The position numbers and the translations under genes were made by a program. Shown here piece after piece: positions 23,984-32,738 of a DNA stretch of 64,000 nt (position 1 is the stretch's first letter; each line of letters begins with the position of its first letter). Source of the stretch: Flavobacteriaceae bacterium (GTDB taxonomy: Bacteria; Bacteroidota; Bacteroidia; Flavobacteriales; Flavobacteriaceae); assembly GCA_016649715.1 (NCBI GenBank), contig JAENXC010000004.1, forward strand, positions 146,730-210,729, given 5' to 3'. The notes under the pieces are model-generated. The model was not told the origin of the DNA. It did no database searches and saw only the letters and a list, made by a program, of their open reading frames with translations.

Positions 23984-24996
23984 AAAACGTTCACTTCGGG
24001 TTCAATAAAAATCCCGGTCATTTCTTTTACCTTTTTTTGAATATCCATTGCTAACGCCCAAATTTCTTTGCCAGTGGCGTTTCCGTAATTCACCAAAACC
24101 AAGGCTTGGTTTTTATGCACGCCCGCATCGCCAAAGCGTTTTCCTTTAAAACCTGCGTTTTCGATAAGCCATCCAGCGGGAATTTTAAATTCCGTGGGTG
24201 AAACTTCGTAAAAAGGGGCTTCTGGAAAATTTCTTCGGAATTTCTGAAAAGTTTCAGAATCTACTACGGGGTTTTTGAAAAAACTGCCGCTGTTCCCCAG
24301 AACTTTTGGATCGGGAAGTTTAGACTGGCGAATGGCAATTACCGCTTCCGAAATATCCTTTATTGTTGGGTTTTCGATATTCTTATCAGATAAGTTTTTC
24401 TTAATATCGCCGTAAGTGATACTGGTTTTATGATTCTTTTTTGTAAGCCGAAAAGTTACGCTGGTAATGATGTATTTTCCTTTCACCTCACTTTTAAATA
24501 TGGAATTTCGGTATTCAAAAGCACATTCGTCTTTCGTGAATTTTCGTTCTTTTAGAGTTTCAATTTCAAGAGTGTTGCAGCTTTCAAAAGTATCTTTCAG
24601 TTCCACGCCATATGCCCCGATGTTTTGAATGGGTGCCGTACCAACGTTTCCGGGAATCAATGAAAGATTTTCCAAACCGCCAAAATCTTTCGAAATACAA
24701 TATTGAACAAAACTGTGCCAATTTTCGCCAGCCATTGCTTTTACGAAAACCTCGGTTTCGGTTTCTTTTAAAACTTCAATTCCCTTTAAATTTATGTGAA
24801 GCACAATCGCATCTAAATCGCCAGTGAGCAACATATTGCTTCCACCGCCGAGAATGAAAAGCGCTTCGGAAGATTTTTTGGAAAGTGCTTGTTTCAGTTC
24901 GTCAATGGTTTCAACCGAAACAAAATGGCGCGTGTTGCAAGCTATTCCAAAGGTGTTGTAATTTTTTAGCGATTTGTTTTCTTCAACGCGCATCAA
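23980..24996 (-). CDS. murB: UDP-N-acetylmuramate dehydrogenase
   Basis: This 338-residue type I MurB is the FAD enzyme that reduces UDP-GlcNAc-enolpyruvate to UDP-MurNAc in peptidoglycan synthesis. FILGGGSNMLL (about 45-55) is the FAD motif. IPGNVGTAPIQNIGAYGVEL (about 120-139), YRNSIFK and LGNSGSFFKNPVV (catalytic Ser) are all present. Cytoplasmic. The stop of the upstream aminotransferase gene overlaps its start by 4 bases (ATGA type), so the two are co-translated. Confidence 0.95.
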   Translation of the reverse strand: MMRVEENKSLKNYNTFGIACNTRHFVSVETIDELKQALSKKSSEALFILGGGSNMLLTGDLDAIVLHINLKGIEVLKETETEVFVKAMAGENWHSFVQYCISKDFGGLENLSLIPGNVGTAPIQNIGAYGVELKDTFESCNTLEIETLKERKFTKDECAFEYRNSIFKSEVKGKYIITSVTFRLTKKNHKTSITYGDIKKNLSDKNIENPTIKDISEAVIAIRQSKLPDPKVLGNSGSFFKNPVVDSETFQKFRRNFPEAPFYEVSPTEFKIPAGWLIENAGFKGKRFGDAGVHKNQALVLVNYGNATGKEIWALAMDIQKKVKEMTGIFIEPEVNVF

Positions 24997-26183
24997 TCCT
25001 TATATTTCTGAAGGGCAATTTTCAAGATTTCAACGGCTCTAATTAAGCTCTCTTTCTTCAGTACATACGCAATCCGAACTTGATTCAGACCTACACCGGG
25101 ACTGGAATAGAAACCTGCAGCGGGCGCTACCATAACAGTTTCGCCATTGTCGTCAAATTCTTCCAAAAGCCACTGCGCAAAGGCGTCGCTATTTTTAATA
25201 GGAAGTTGCACGATGCAATAAAATGCGCCTTTCGGTTCGCCCACTTGTACGCCGGGAATTGCTTTTAGTGCAGCGACCAAGGTGTTCCTTCTGTCCTGAT
25301 ATTCCGTGATTACTTCGTCAAAATAACTTTGTGGGGTTTGAAGTGCAGCTTCACTCGCAATCTGCGCAAAAGTTGGGGGGCTCAATCGAGCTTGTGCAAA
25401 TTTCAGGGCAGTGGTGATAACCTCTCTGTTTTTAGAAACCAAATAGCCAATGCGCGCGCCGCACATACTGTATCTTTTTGAAACCGAATCGATAATGATT
25501 CCGTTTTCGGCCATACTTTCTTCTTCAAGAATGGAGTAGTGTTTGTAGCCGTCATAGGTGAATTCTCTGTAAACTTCATCGGCCACTAAAAACAAATCGT
25601 GTTTTTTTACGATTTTAGCCAAAGTCTGAATTTCTTCTTTTGAATACAGATAACCAGTTGGGTTTCCAGGGTTGCAGATAAGGATAGCTTTGGTTTTCGG
25701 AGTAATCAATTTTTCAAATTCTGAAATAGGAGGCAAGGCGAAATTGTCTTCAATTTTTGAAATTACGGGAACAATTTTTACGCCAGAAGCCGTTGCAAAA
25801 CCGTTGTAGTTTGCATAAAACGGTTCGGGGATGATAATTTCGTCACCAACATCTGCAATGCTTCCCAAAGCAAAGAGCAGTGCTTCACTTCCTCCTGTGG
25901 TAACAATGATATCCTTTGCCTCAACGGGGATGTTGTTTTTGTGATAATAATCAGCAATTTTTTCACGGTATTCCTGCGAACCTTCGGAACGGGTATAGGC
26001 AAGAATTTCCAAATTGTGGTTTGCCACCGCTTCCATCGCTATTTCTGGCGATTTAATATCGGGCTGCCCAATATTTAAGTGATAAACGGTTTTGTTTGCT
26101 TTGTAGGCTTTTTCGGCATAGGGAACCAACTTTCGGATAGGTGACTCCGGCATGTTTTTCCCTTTATTAGAAACTGAAGGCAT
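24993..26183 (-). CDS. PLP-dependent aminotransferase (fold type I, aspartate/aromatic-like)
   Basis: The 396-residue protein belongs to class I/II aminotransferases. YHLNIGQPDIKSPE marks the N-terminus, ICNPGNPTGYLYSKEEI and VADEVYREFTYDG the cofactor region, and SVSKRYSMCGARIGYL the PLP lysine. The C-terminal arginine region is present (NQVRIAYV). The substrate, most likely an aromatic, aspartate or branched-chain amino acid, is not determined. It overlaps murB. Start ATG at 26183; a second ATG 10 codons later (MPESPIRKLVP) matches related proteins and may be the true start. Confidence 0.9.
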   Translation of the reverse strand: MPSVSNKGKNMPESPIRKLVPYAEKAYKANKTVYHLNIGQPDIKSPEIAMEAVANHNLEILAYTRSEGSQEYREKIADYYHKNNIPVEAKDIIVTTGGSEALLFALGSIADVGDEIIIPEPFYANYNGFATASGVKIVPVISKIEDNFALPPISEFEKLITPKTKAILICNPGNPTGYLYSKEEIQTLAKIVKKHDLFLVADEVYREFTYDGYKHYSILEEESMAENGIIIDSVSKRYSMCGARIGYLVSKNREVITTALKFAQARLSPPTFAQIASEAALQTPQSYFDEVITEYQDRRNTLVAALKAIPGVQVGEPKGAFYCIVQLPIKNSDAFAQWLLEEFDDNGETVMVAPAAGFYSSPGVGLNQVRIAYVLKKESLIRAVEILKIALQKYKD

Positions 26184-26297
26184 AGTGAATTTGTTTGTGG
26201 CAAAGTTGCAAAATATATTTTATAATTCCATGCTGCACCTAACAACATTCCGCTTTTTTTTATATCTTCAAGTCGGTTCAAATTTATTCCTAAAACC

Positions 26298-27638
26298 TTG
26301 CAGAAATTGTTGGCCTTCATACTGTTTGTCTTTTTTTCTGCCACTTTGGTGGCCCAATCGGGATTTTTTTTGCAACACAATAAAAAACGGGATCGCATTC
26401 CTTTTCGCTTGATTAATAATCTACCTATTATTGAGGTGGAAATTAACGGTACTCGGCTTTCCTTTATTCTTGATACGGGCGTGAAATCTACCATTCTTTT
26501 TAGCTTGGAGGAAGCAGATAGCGTTCAACTCCGCAATACCTCTCCCGTATTGTTGCAGGGTTTGGGACCGGGGGGAACTGTGAATGCATTAAAAAGCTTG
26601 AACAATAAAATGAAAGTGGGTGATGCAATGGACGTCAATCATTCACTTTATATAATTTTTGATAGTTCTCTCAATTTTTCTCCGAGAATGGGTATTCCGA
26701 TCCATGGCATTTTGGGCACTGAATTTTTTCGGAATTTCATTGTTAAAATAAATTATGACGCTGAGGTCATAACCATTTACGATCCAAAAAAATACACTTT
26801 GAAAGCGTGTAAAAAGTGTGAGGATTTACCGCTTAATTTTGTGGAGAGCAAACCCTACATTTCTTTGAATGTTGCTTCCGAAGCCGTGCCTGTCGGCAGG
26901 CAGGAGAAACAGAAAGAAGTGAAATTATTAATAGATTCAGGCTCTAGCGATGTAATGTGGCTCTTTGATGACAAAGGATATATTAAAGAATCTCCCAAAA
27001 ATTATTTCAATGATTTTTTGGGCCTTGGTCTGAGTGGGAACATTTTCGGAAAGCGCACCCAGATTCCAGAACTTAATGTGGGCAAGTACCGTTTAAAAGA
27101 AGTGAACACTTCCTTTCCCGAAGAAGATGCAATTACGAAAGCCCGCATTTACGAAGATCGGGACGGCAGTGTGGGAGGTGGTTTTTTGAGCAGGTTTACA
27201 GTAACTTTTGATTATGGCAATAAATTGGTTCGCCTTAAGAAAAACAGTAAGTTCAAGGAGCCATTTCATTATAACATGAGTGGGATAACGCTTGAACACG
27301 AGGGAATGGAATTGGTAAAACAGGAGCGGCAGGCATCGGTCAATTCAAATGAAAACAGCAATCTTTCCAGAAACAGTGTATCAATAACCACCGAGGTCCA
27401 TTTCTCGTTAGTGCCAAAATATGTGGTGGCAGATGTTCGTGAAGGTTCTCCTGCGGCATTGGCAGGAATTCAGCAGGGAGATGAGGTAATCGCTGTAAAT
27501 GGAAAACCTTGTTATCAATATGAACTGCATCATTTGATTGAATTGTTTTCAAGCGAAGAGGGAAAAAGGATAACAATGGATATAAGAAGAGCTGGGGCTG
27601 TAACTAAAATAAAGTTTTTCCTAAAAAGTGTATTCTAA
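26298..27638 (+). CDS. Retropepsin-like aspartyl protease with PDZ domain, exported
   Basis: The 446-residue protein has a signal peptide (MQKLLAFILFVFFSATLVAQS) starting with TTG at 26298. Two aspartyl-protease-like halves follow: FILDTGVKST (Asp59) and LLIDSGSSDVMW (Asp near 213). A C-terminal PDZ domain (about 365-440, GSPAALAGIQQGDEVIAVNG) completes it. This matches the Bacteroidota family of periplasmic aspartyl proteases/clan AA peptidases. Between the halves the residues PVGRQ are encoded by a GCCTGTCGGCAGGCAGG palindromic repeat (26888-26904) that looks inserted. A bidirectional terminator follows. Confidence 0.87.
   Translation: MQKLLAFILFVFFSATLVAQSGFFLQHNKKRDRIPFRLINNLPIIEVEINGTRLSFILDTGVKSTILFSLEEADSVQLRNTSPVLLQGLGPGGTVNALKSLNNKMKVGDAMDVNHSLYIIFDSSLNFSPRMGIPIHGILGTEFFRNFIVKINYDAEVITIYDPKKYTLKACKKCEDLPLNFVESKPYISLNVASEAVPVGRQEKQKEVKLLIDSGSSDVMWLFDDKGYIKESPKNYFNDFLGLGLSGNIFGKRTQIPELNVGKYRLKEVNTSFPEEDAITKARIYEDRDGSVGGGFLSRFTVTFDYGNKLVRLKKNSKFKEPFHYNMSGITLEHEGMELVKQERQASVNSNENSNLSRNSVSITTEVHFSLVPKYVVADVREGSPAALAGIQQGDEVIAVNGKPCYQYELHHLIELFSSEEGKRITMDIRRAGAVTKIKFFLKSVF
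26888..26904. repeat. Palindromic CGGCAGGCAGG repeat inside the aspartyl protease gene
   Basis: GCCTGTCGGCAGGCAGG lies in frame in the protease gene, adding PVGRQ. A sister copy lies in valS at 30574-30594, read in a different frame. Confidence 0.75.
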
Positions 27639-27679
27639 AAAAAAACTGGCTGAGGAAAATTTTCCACAACCGGTTTTTA
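27639..27679. terminator. Bidirectional terminator
   Basis: AAAAACTGGCTGAGGAAAA and TTTTCCACAACCGGTTTTT form a long imperfect stem with A/T tails, between the convergent aspartyl protease and DUF1573 genes. Confidence 0.8.
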
Positions 27680-27695
27680 TTAAATGTAAAGTTAT

Positions 27696-28091
27696 TTAGC
27701 TTTTTTCTAAAACGCTGCCTGTATCGCTCATCACTTCCCCTTTTATTTTTAGGGCCACCATAGGTTCGCTGGCATTAGAATAAACGGTAATGGTTTTTCT
27801 GATTGGGCCAACACGGTTGGTATCATACTTAACCTCAATAGTGCTACTGGCACCTGGAGCAATGGGACCGTCCGGTTTTTTTGGGACAGTACAGCCACAA
27901 CTGGATTTTACATCACTAATAATAAGTGGTGCGTCGCCAGTGTTAGTAAATTTAAACTCACGAACTCCATCACTACCTTTTGCAATAGTGCCGTAGTCCA
28001 CGGTGTCTTCCTTGAAACTGATTTTTGCTTGTTGTGCATTAACGGAAAAACCGATAAAGGCAACAAGAGCTATAAGAGTTAATTTTTTCAT
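27696..28091 (-). CDS. DUF1573 (Ig-like) exported protein
   Basis: The 131-residue protein has a signal peptide (LIALVAFIGFSVNAQQ) and one DUF1573 Ig-like domain: FTNTGDAPLIISDVKSSCGC and IAPGASSTIEVKYDT. The SCGC cysteine pair is the family mark. Such proteins are abundant in Bacteroidota envelopes, with no assigned enzymatic role. A -7-like TACTTTTA sits on the minus strand upstream. Monocistronic. Confidence 0.9.
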   Translation of the reverse strand: MKKLTLIALVAFIGFSVNAQQAKISFKEDTVDYGTIAKGSDGVREFKFTNTGDAPLIISDVKSSCGCTVPKKPDGPIAPGASSTIEVKYDTNRVGPIRKTITVYSNASEPMVALKIKGEVMSDTGSVLEKS

Positions 28092-28180
28092 GATTTTGTG
28101 TTTTTAATATTTGTAAAAGTATTGAACTTTTAAACATTCTGCAAAATAACTTATTCCTTTTATTATCCTACGGATATATT

Positions 28181-28188
28181 TACTTTTG
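28181..28188 (+). promoter_or_regulatory. Candidate -7 box for valS
   Basis: TACTTTTG, a perfect TAnnTTTG, overlaps the TTG at 28186 that would begin the longest reading frame. It therefore argues that translation starts at ATG 28219. Confidence 0.6.
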
Positions 28189-28218
28189 CAACTCATTACT
28201 CAAATACCAGACCAAAGT

Positions 28219-30870
28219 ATGGCCTTAGCAGCAAAATATAATGCAAAACAGATTGAGAACAAGTGGTATAGCTACTGGATGGGAAACCACTATTTCCATT
28301 CCGAAGTTGACGAACGGACACCATACACCATAGTCATTCCCCCTCCAAACGTTACCGGAGTTTTGCATATGGGCCACATGCTCAACAATACGTTGCAGGA
28401 TGTTTTGATCCGCCGTGCGCGGTTGCAAGGTTTTAATGCCTGCTGGGTACCGGGAACGGATCACGCTTCCATTGCAACTGAGGCAAAAGTTGTGGCAAAG
28501 TTGAAAGCCGATGGAATTGATAAAGCAGCCCTTTCCCGCGAAGAATTTTTAGAACACGCTTGGGAATGGACCCACAAACACGGAGGTATTATTTTAGAAC
28601 AGCTAAAGAAGCTCGGTGCTTCCTGCGATTGGGACCGAACCAAATTCACGATGGACCCTGAAATGTCTGCCTCCGTGATAAAGGTTTTTGTTGATCTTTA
28701 CCGAAAAGGGAATATTTATCGCGGATACAGAATGGTAAATTGGGATCCACAGGCCAAAACTACACTTTCTGACGAAGAAGTTATTTATGAAGAAAAACAA
28801 GGCAATCTCTATTACTTAGATTATAAAATTGAAGGCAGCAAAGATACGTTGACCATCGCCACCACGCGTCCCGAAACCATTTTGGGCGATACCGCCATCT
28901 GCATCAACCCCAATGATGAAAGGTTTTCATACCTCAAAGGAAAGAAAGCCATCGTTCCCGTTTGCAACCGCGTTGTCCCAATCATTGAAGATGAATACGT
29001 GGATGTTGAATTCGGAACTGGTTGCTTAAAAGTAACTCCCGCCCACGACGAAAACGATAAAATGTTGGGCGATACCCACAATCTTGAAATTATCGATATT
29101 CTGAATGATGACGGAACTTTAAATAGCTTCGGTCTTCATTACGAAGGGAAAGACCGCTTTGTGGTCCGTAAGGAAATTGTAAGGGAACTTGAAGCAATGG
29201 GCGTGGTTTCAAAAATAGAAATACATATCCACAAAGTTGGCACCAGCGAGCGTACCGGTGCGATTATAGAACCAAAACTAAGCGATCAATGGTTCCTTAA
29301 AATGAAGGAACTCGCGCAACCAGCTCTGGATGCTGTTCTTAATAAAGACGTAAACATAGTTCCCGAAAAATTCGTAAACACCTACCGCCACTGGATGGAA
29401 AATGTGCGCGACTGGAACATCTCCCGCCAACTTTGGTGGGGACAGCAAATTCCCGCATATTTCTATGGCGACGGAAAGGAAGATTTCGTTGTTGCCGAAA
29501 CCATTGAAGAAGCTTTAAAACTTGCCCAAGAAAAGACTACCAACTACCAACTAAAAACTACCGACTTAAAACAAGACCCCGATGCCTTGGACACTTGGTT
29601 TTCCTCCTGGCTATGGCCCATCAGCGTTTTCAACGGAATCCTGGAGCCGGACAACAAAGAAATAAATTATTATTACCCAACCAACGACCTCGTTACTGCA
29701 CCCGAAATATTGTTTTTCTGGGTAGCACGAATGATAATCGCTGGTTACGAATATAGAAACGAGAAGCCTTTCACAAATGTTTATTTAACGGGAATAGTTC
29801 GCGATAAACAGCGCAGAAAAATGAGTAAATCTTTGGGCAATTCCCCAGATCCAATAGATCTGATGAATACCTACGGCGCCGATGGCGTGCGTGTAGGGAT
29901 GCTTTTAAGTTCACCTGCGGGAAATGATTTAATGTTTGATGAGGATTTGTGCAAGCAGGGTAGTGGCTTCGTTAATAAAATCTGGAACGCCTATCGTTTG
30001 ATTGATGGTTGGAAAGTTTCCTTGGAAAAGAAACAATCACAAAGTGACGTTATCGCCCTTCAATGGTACCGAAGCAAATTCCAAAAAACCCTTGCTGAAA
30101 TTGAAGACCACTATAGCAAATACCGCATCAGCGACGCTTTAATGTCAACCTATAAATTGATTTGGGACGATTTCTGCTCTTGGTTGTTAGAAATGGTGAA
30201 ACCGCCTTTCGGTGAAAAGATTTCAGAAAAAACCTATTTGGAAGTTATTTCACTTCTGGAAGATAACTTGAAAATACTGCACCCTTTCGTTCCCTTCATT
30301 TCTGAAGAAATCTGGCAGCACATCACCCAACGCGACATTTCCGAAGCTTTGATAATTGCTAAATGGCCAAAAATTGAATCTTATAATGAACAAATCATCA
30401 AAGATTTCGAATTTGCTTCGGAAGTAATCTCCAGAATAAGAACTATTCGCAAAGAGAAGAATATTTCCTTTAAGGACACCATCACGCTTTCCGTGCTCAA
30501 TAATGACAATGCTTCAAAGGAATTTGATGCAGTAATATCAAAACTCGGCAACATTTCAGAATTGAATTACATTCCTGCCTCGCCGGCAGGCAGGTCAGAA
30601 AAACTAGATGGCGCCCTTACTTTCCGCGTAAAAAGCAACGAATATTTCATTCCAATCGCTGGCTCCATAAACCTTGAAGAAGAAAAAGCAAAGCTTTCCG
30701 AAGAATTGAAATATACCGAAGGTTTCTTAAGAAGTGTTCAGGGCAAACTGAAAAACGAACGTTTCGTAAGCGGTGCGCCGGAGCAGGTTGTGGCTTTGGA
30801 AAAACAAAAAGAAGCAGATGCGTTGGCGAAGATTGAAACCTTAAAAGCAAGTTTAGCAGGACTGAAGTAA
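28219..30870 (+). CDS. valS: Valine--tRNA ligase
   Basis: The 883-residue class Ia synthetase charges tRNA-Val. The HIGH motif is PPNVTGVLHMGHML (about 43-56) and the KMSKS motif is RKMSKSLGNSPDP (about 535-547). The CP1 editing domain (TTRPETILGDTAIC) and a C-terminal coiled-coil arm (last 70 residues) are present. The start is ATG 28219 because a -7 box overlaps the earlier TTG. Two stretches look like inserted DNA repeats. One is TTNYQLKTTDLKQDPD near residue 445, with DNA rich in ACTACCAACT. The other is PASPAGRSEKLDG before the C-terminal arm, with DNA CCTGCCT...AGGCAGG at 30574-30594. Neither breaks the frame. Confidence 0.96.
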   Translation: MALAAKYNAKQIENKWYSYWMGNHYFHSEVDERTPYTIVIPPPNVTGVLHMGHMLNNTLQDVLIRRARLQGFNACWVPGTDHASIATEAKVVAKLKADGIDKAALSREEFLEHAWEWTHKHGGIILEQLKKLGASCDWDRTKFTMDPEMSASVIKVFVDLYRKGNIYRGYRMVNWDPQAKTTLSDEEVIYEEKQGNLYYLDYKIEGSKDTLTIATTRPETILGDTAICINPNDERFSYLKGKKAIVPVCNRVVPIIEDEYVDVEFGTGCLKVTPAHDENDKMLGDTHNLEIIDILNDDGTLNSFGLHYEGKDRFVVRKEIVRELEAMGVVSKIEIHIHKVGTSERTGAIIEPKLSDQWFLKMKELAQPALDAVLNKDVNIVPEKFVNTYRHWMENVRDWNISRQLWWGQQIPAYFYGDGKEDFVVAETIEEALKLAQEKTTNYQLKTTDLKQDPDALDTWFSSWLWPISVFNGILEPDNKEINYYYPTNDLVTAPEILFFWVARMIIAGYEYRNEKPFTNVYLTGIVRDKQRRKMSKSLGNSPDPIDLMNTYGADGVRVGMLLSSPAGNDLMFDEDLCKQGSGFVNKIWNAYRLIDGWKVSLEKKQSQSDVIALQWYRSKFQKTLAEIEDHYSKYRISDALMSTYKLIWDDFCSWLLEMVKPPFGEKISEKTYLEVISLLEDNLKILHPFVPFISEEIWQHITQRDISEALIIAKWPKIESYNEQIIKDFEFASEVISRIRTIRKEKNISFKDTITLSVLNNDNASKEFDAVISKLGNISELNYIPASPAGRSEKLDGALTFRVKSNEYFIPIAGSINLEEEKAKLSEELKYTEGFLRSVQGKLKNERFVSGAPEQVVALEKQKEADALAKIETLKASLAGLK
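29538..29575. repeat. ACTACCAACT-type repeat within valS
   Basis: GACTACCAACTACCAACT, then AAAAACTACCGACTT, has the look of the ACTAACAACTAAC simple repeats seen between flavobacterial genes. In the protein it yields TTNYQLKTTDLKQ, just before the conserved DPDALDTWFSS motif. Confidence 0.45.
30574..30594. repeat. Palindrome CCTGCCT-n7-AGGCAGG within valS
   Basis: CCTGCCT (30574-30580) pairs with AGGCAGG (30588-30594). The centre CGCCGGC is shared with the aspartyl-protease copy. It adds PASPAGR to the protein. Confidence 0.75.
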
Positions 30871-30920
30871 ATTTTGCAGTTTTTGTTTCTAGGTGCTGTT
30901 TTGAAGAAACCCTTTTAAAA

Positions 30921-30928
30921 TTTATTAA
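30921..30928. repeat. Left target-site duplication TTTATTAA
   Basis: TTTATTAA flanks the IS256-family element on the left and is repeated at 32218-32225 on the right. Eight-base duplications are typical of the family. Confidence 0.85.
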
Positions 30929-32217
30929 GAGTCTATTCAATTAAGTGTGTCAATTTATAATTTAATAAATTAGACATATGAAAAATACAGAAAGTAATTT
31001 AGATATGGAAGCTCTCATTAAACAAATGGGTGATGAGCTTCGTTCTGGAAAACCTTTGACGGGCATTGGGGGTATTTTTACTCCCTTGATAAAAAAGGTT
31101 ATTGAATCCAGTCTCGAGGGCGAGATGGATGCCCACTTGAACCAAGAGGGCAAATCGTCAAAGAACCGTCGCAATGGGCGAGGGCGAAAAAATGTCCTTA
31201 GCTCTTCCGGTGGGCTGGAAATTTTTTCGCCGCGTGACCGCAATGGCACCTTTGAGCCCCAGACAGTAAAGAAGCGGCAGCGCAGGCTCGATATGGACCT
31301 TGACAAGAAAATTCTGGCCCTTTACGGCCGTGGAATGAGTTCCCGCGATATCCAGGACCAGTTAAAGGAAATGTACGATGTTGAACTGTCCGTAGGCACC
31401 TTAAACGCAATAACCGATAAGATACTTCCAGATATATTGGAATGGCAACAACGTCCATTGGAGAGCGTATATCCCGTGATGTGGCTTGACGCCATGCACT
31501 TTAAGGTAAGGGAGCATGGAAAGGTTGTTACCAAGGCTGTCTATAATATCCTGGGAGTCAATCGGGACGGAGAGAAACAGGTTTTGGGTATTTATTTTGG
31601 CGATAATGAATCCAGTAGTTTTTGGAGAAGTGTCCTCCACGAACTTAAACAACGAGGTGTCCAGAACATATTTGTAGCTTGCATTGACAACCTAAGCGGT
31701 TTTGGCGATGCCATTGAAGATATCTTTCCCCAGACCGATGTGCAGCTCTGTTTGGTGCACCAGATGCGAAACAGCATAAAGTATGCATCCCACGCTGATG
31801 TCAAGCCTTTAATAAAGGATCTGAGAAAGATATATACAGCTCTGAATGAACAGGCGGCCGCTCAATATTTGTTGCAAGCCGAAGAAAAATGGGAAAGAAA
31901 TATAAAGTTATATTTAGAAGCTGGAACAATAACTGGGCCAGGCTGACCAACTTTTATAAATACCCACCAGCACTCAGAAGAGTAATATACACCAACAATC
32001 CGATCGAAAGCTACCACAGGATGGTCCGCAAGACAACAAAAACAAAAGGAGCTTTTACCTCAGAAAATGCAATTGTAAAACAATTATATCTTGCAACAAT
32101 AAATGCCCAAACCAGATGGAATGGAACTATGTTTGCATGGACATCCGTTAGACGTGACCTCGTAGATTATTTTGAAAACAGATTTTTAACCGATGACACA
32201 CTTTAATGAACACTCCC
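30929..32217 (+). mobile_element. IS256-family insertion sequence, 1,289 bp
   Basis: The element has 24-base imperfect terminal inverted repeats. The left end starts GAGTCTATTCAATTAAGTGT and the right end reversed starts GGGAGTGTTCATTAAAGTGT; both end GTGTGTCA inward, with 18 of 24 positions matching. It is bordered by the 8-base duplication TTTATTAA, indicating a recognisable transposition event. It carries one mutator-type transposase, now frameshifted. It inserted between valS and a 21-bp tandem-repeat ORF. Confidence 0.9.
30978..32206 (+). pseudogene. IS256-family (mutator-type) transposase, frameshifted
   Basis: The N-terminal frame (30978-31946) includes the DDE residues in MWLDAMHFKV and VACIDNLSGFGDAI. 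The C-terminal frame (from about 31889 to the stop at 32206) supplies the Glu in NNPIESYHRMVRK and the conserved FYKYPPALRRVIYTNN. Joining them needs one extra G in the GGG run at 31891-31893: the family reads EEKWGKKYxxxxxSWxxNW, and the sequence gives WERNIK instead of WGKKYK. A single-base deletion is the likely cause. It may also be a sequencing slip in a short homopolymer. Otherwise full length, about 410 codons. Confidence 0.88.
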
Positions 32218-32430
32218 TTTATTAAAAAGAATTACACAATAGTAACTCTCCACTGCACGCGAGCAACTCTCAACTACACAAAAGCAACTGTTGAATACAC
32301 AAACGCAACTCTCAACTACACACAAGCAACTCTCAACTACACAATCGCAACTCTCAACTACACAATTGCAACAATTGAATGTGCCGCTAAAGCCATCAAC
32401 AAACCGTTAAAAACTCTTAATTTGTTTTAA
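32206..32430 (+). CDS. ORF of 21-bp (heptapeptide) tandem repeats starting at the IS end
   Basis: This 74-codon frame begins with an ATG overlapping the transposase stop (TAATG) inside the IS right end. It reads MNTPFIKKNYTIV and then seven 7-residue units of the ATLNYTx type (ATLHCTR, ATLNYTK, ATVEYTN, ATLNYTQ, ATLNYTI twice, ATIECAA), ending PLKTLNLF. Every unit keeps 21 bases with no indel, and changes between units are mostly conservative, which supports coding. No upstream start is visible across the pre-insertion junction. The IS may have supplied the present start. I do not recognise the family. Confidence 0.45.
   Translation: MNTPFIKKNYTIVTLHCTRATLNYTKATVEYTNATLNYTQATLNYTIATLNYTIATIECAAKAINKPLKTLNLF
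32218..32225. repeat. Right target-site duplication TTTATTAA
   Basis: Second copy of the 8-base duplication, directly after the IS right end. Confidence 0.85.
32242..32388. repeat. Tandem array, seven 21-bp units
   Basis: The units follow the pattern GCAACTCTCAACTACACA plus three variable bases, with seven copies in register. Confidence 0.9.
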
Positions 32431-32494
32431 AGCGAGGTTAATTAACTGCTTTTGAAAACTATTTGCCCGTAACTTGTTCCAAAACAAAACTAAT

Positions 32495-32737
32495 ATGGAT
32501 CAAGCAAAGTATAATGAAATGGAAGCGATGCTTCACAAACTGGAAGACATCAAAAACAGTCAAAAGAGCATTATTGACAAAATAAATCATGTAATCACCG
32601 GCCTTTTCCAACACCCAGACAAAGACCTTGAAAAAGCAATGGAAGCCGCCCACGAGCGCGCTTCAGAAAACGTTGAGAAAATTGGGGAAGCAATTGAAGA
32701 TTACGAAATAAAATTTAACAAGGCGCAGCAGGCCTAA
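32495..32737 (+). CDS. Small helical hypothetical protein
   Basis: The protein has 80 residues from ATG 32495 (MDQAKYNEMEAMLHKLEDIK). It is almost entirely helical and charged, with heptad-like hydrophobics, and ends FNKAQQA. No signal peptide, no metal motif and no family that I recognise. It is convergent with the acyl-CoA-binding protein gene, with stops one base apart. The longer frame from TTG 32474 adds no supported residues. Confidence 0.6.
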   Translation: MDQAKYNEMEAMLHKLEDIKNSQKSIIDKINHVITGLFQHPDKDLEKAMEAAHERASENVEKIGEAIEDYEIKFNKAQQA

Positions 32738-32738
32738 A

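Noticed and set aside
28186..28218. valS start at TTG 28186
   Set aside because: The TTG overlaps a perfect -7 promoter box, so transcription would start after it; the ATG at 28219 fits better.
31889..31946. Programmed frameshift in the IS256 transposase
   Set aside because: The family makes a single-frame transposase and there is no evident slippery heptamer; a simple one-base deletion explains the break.
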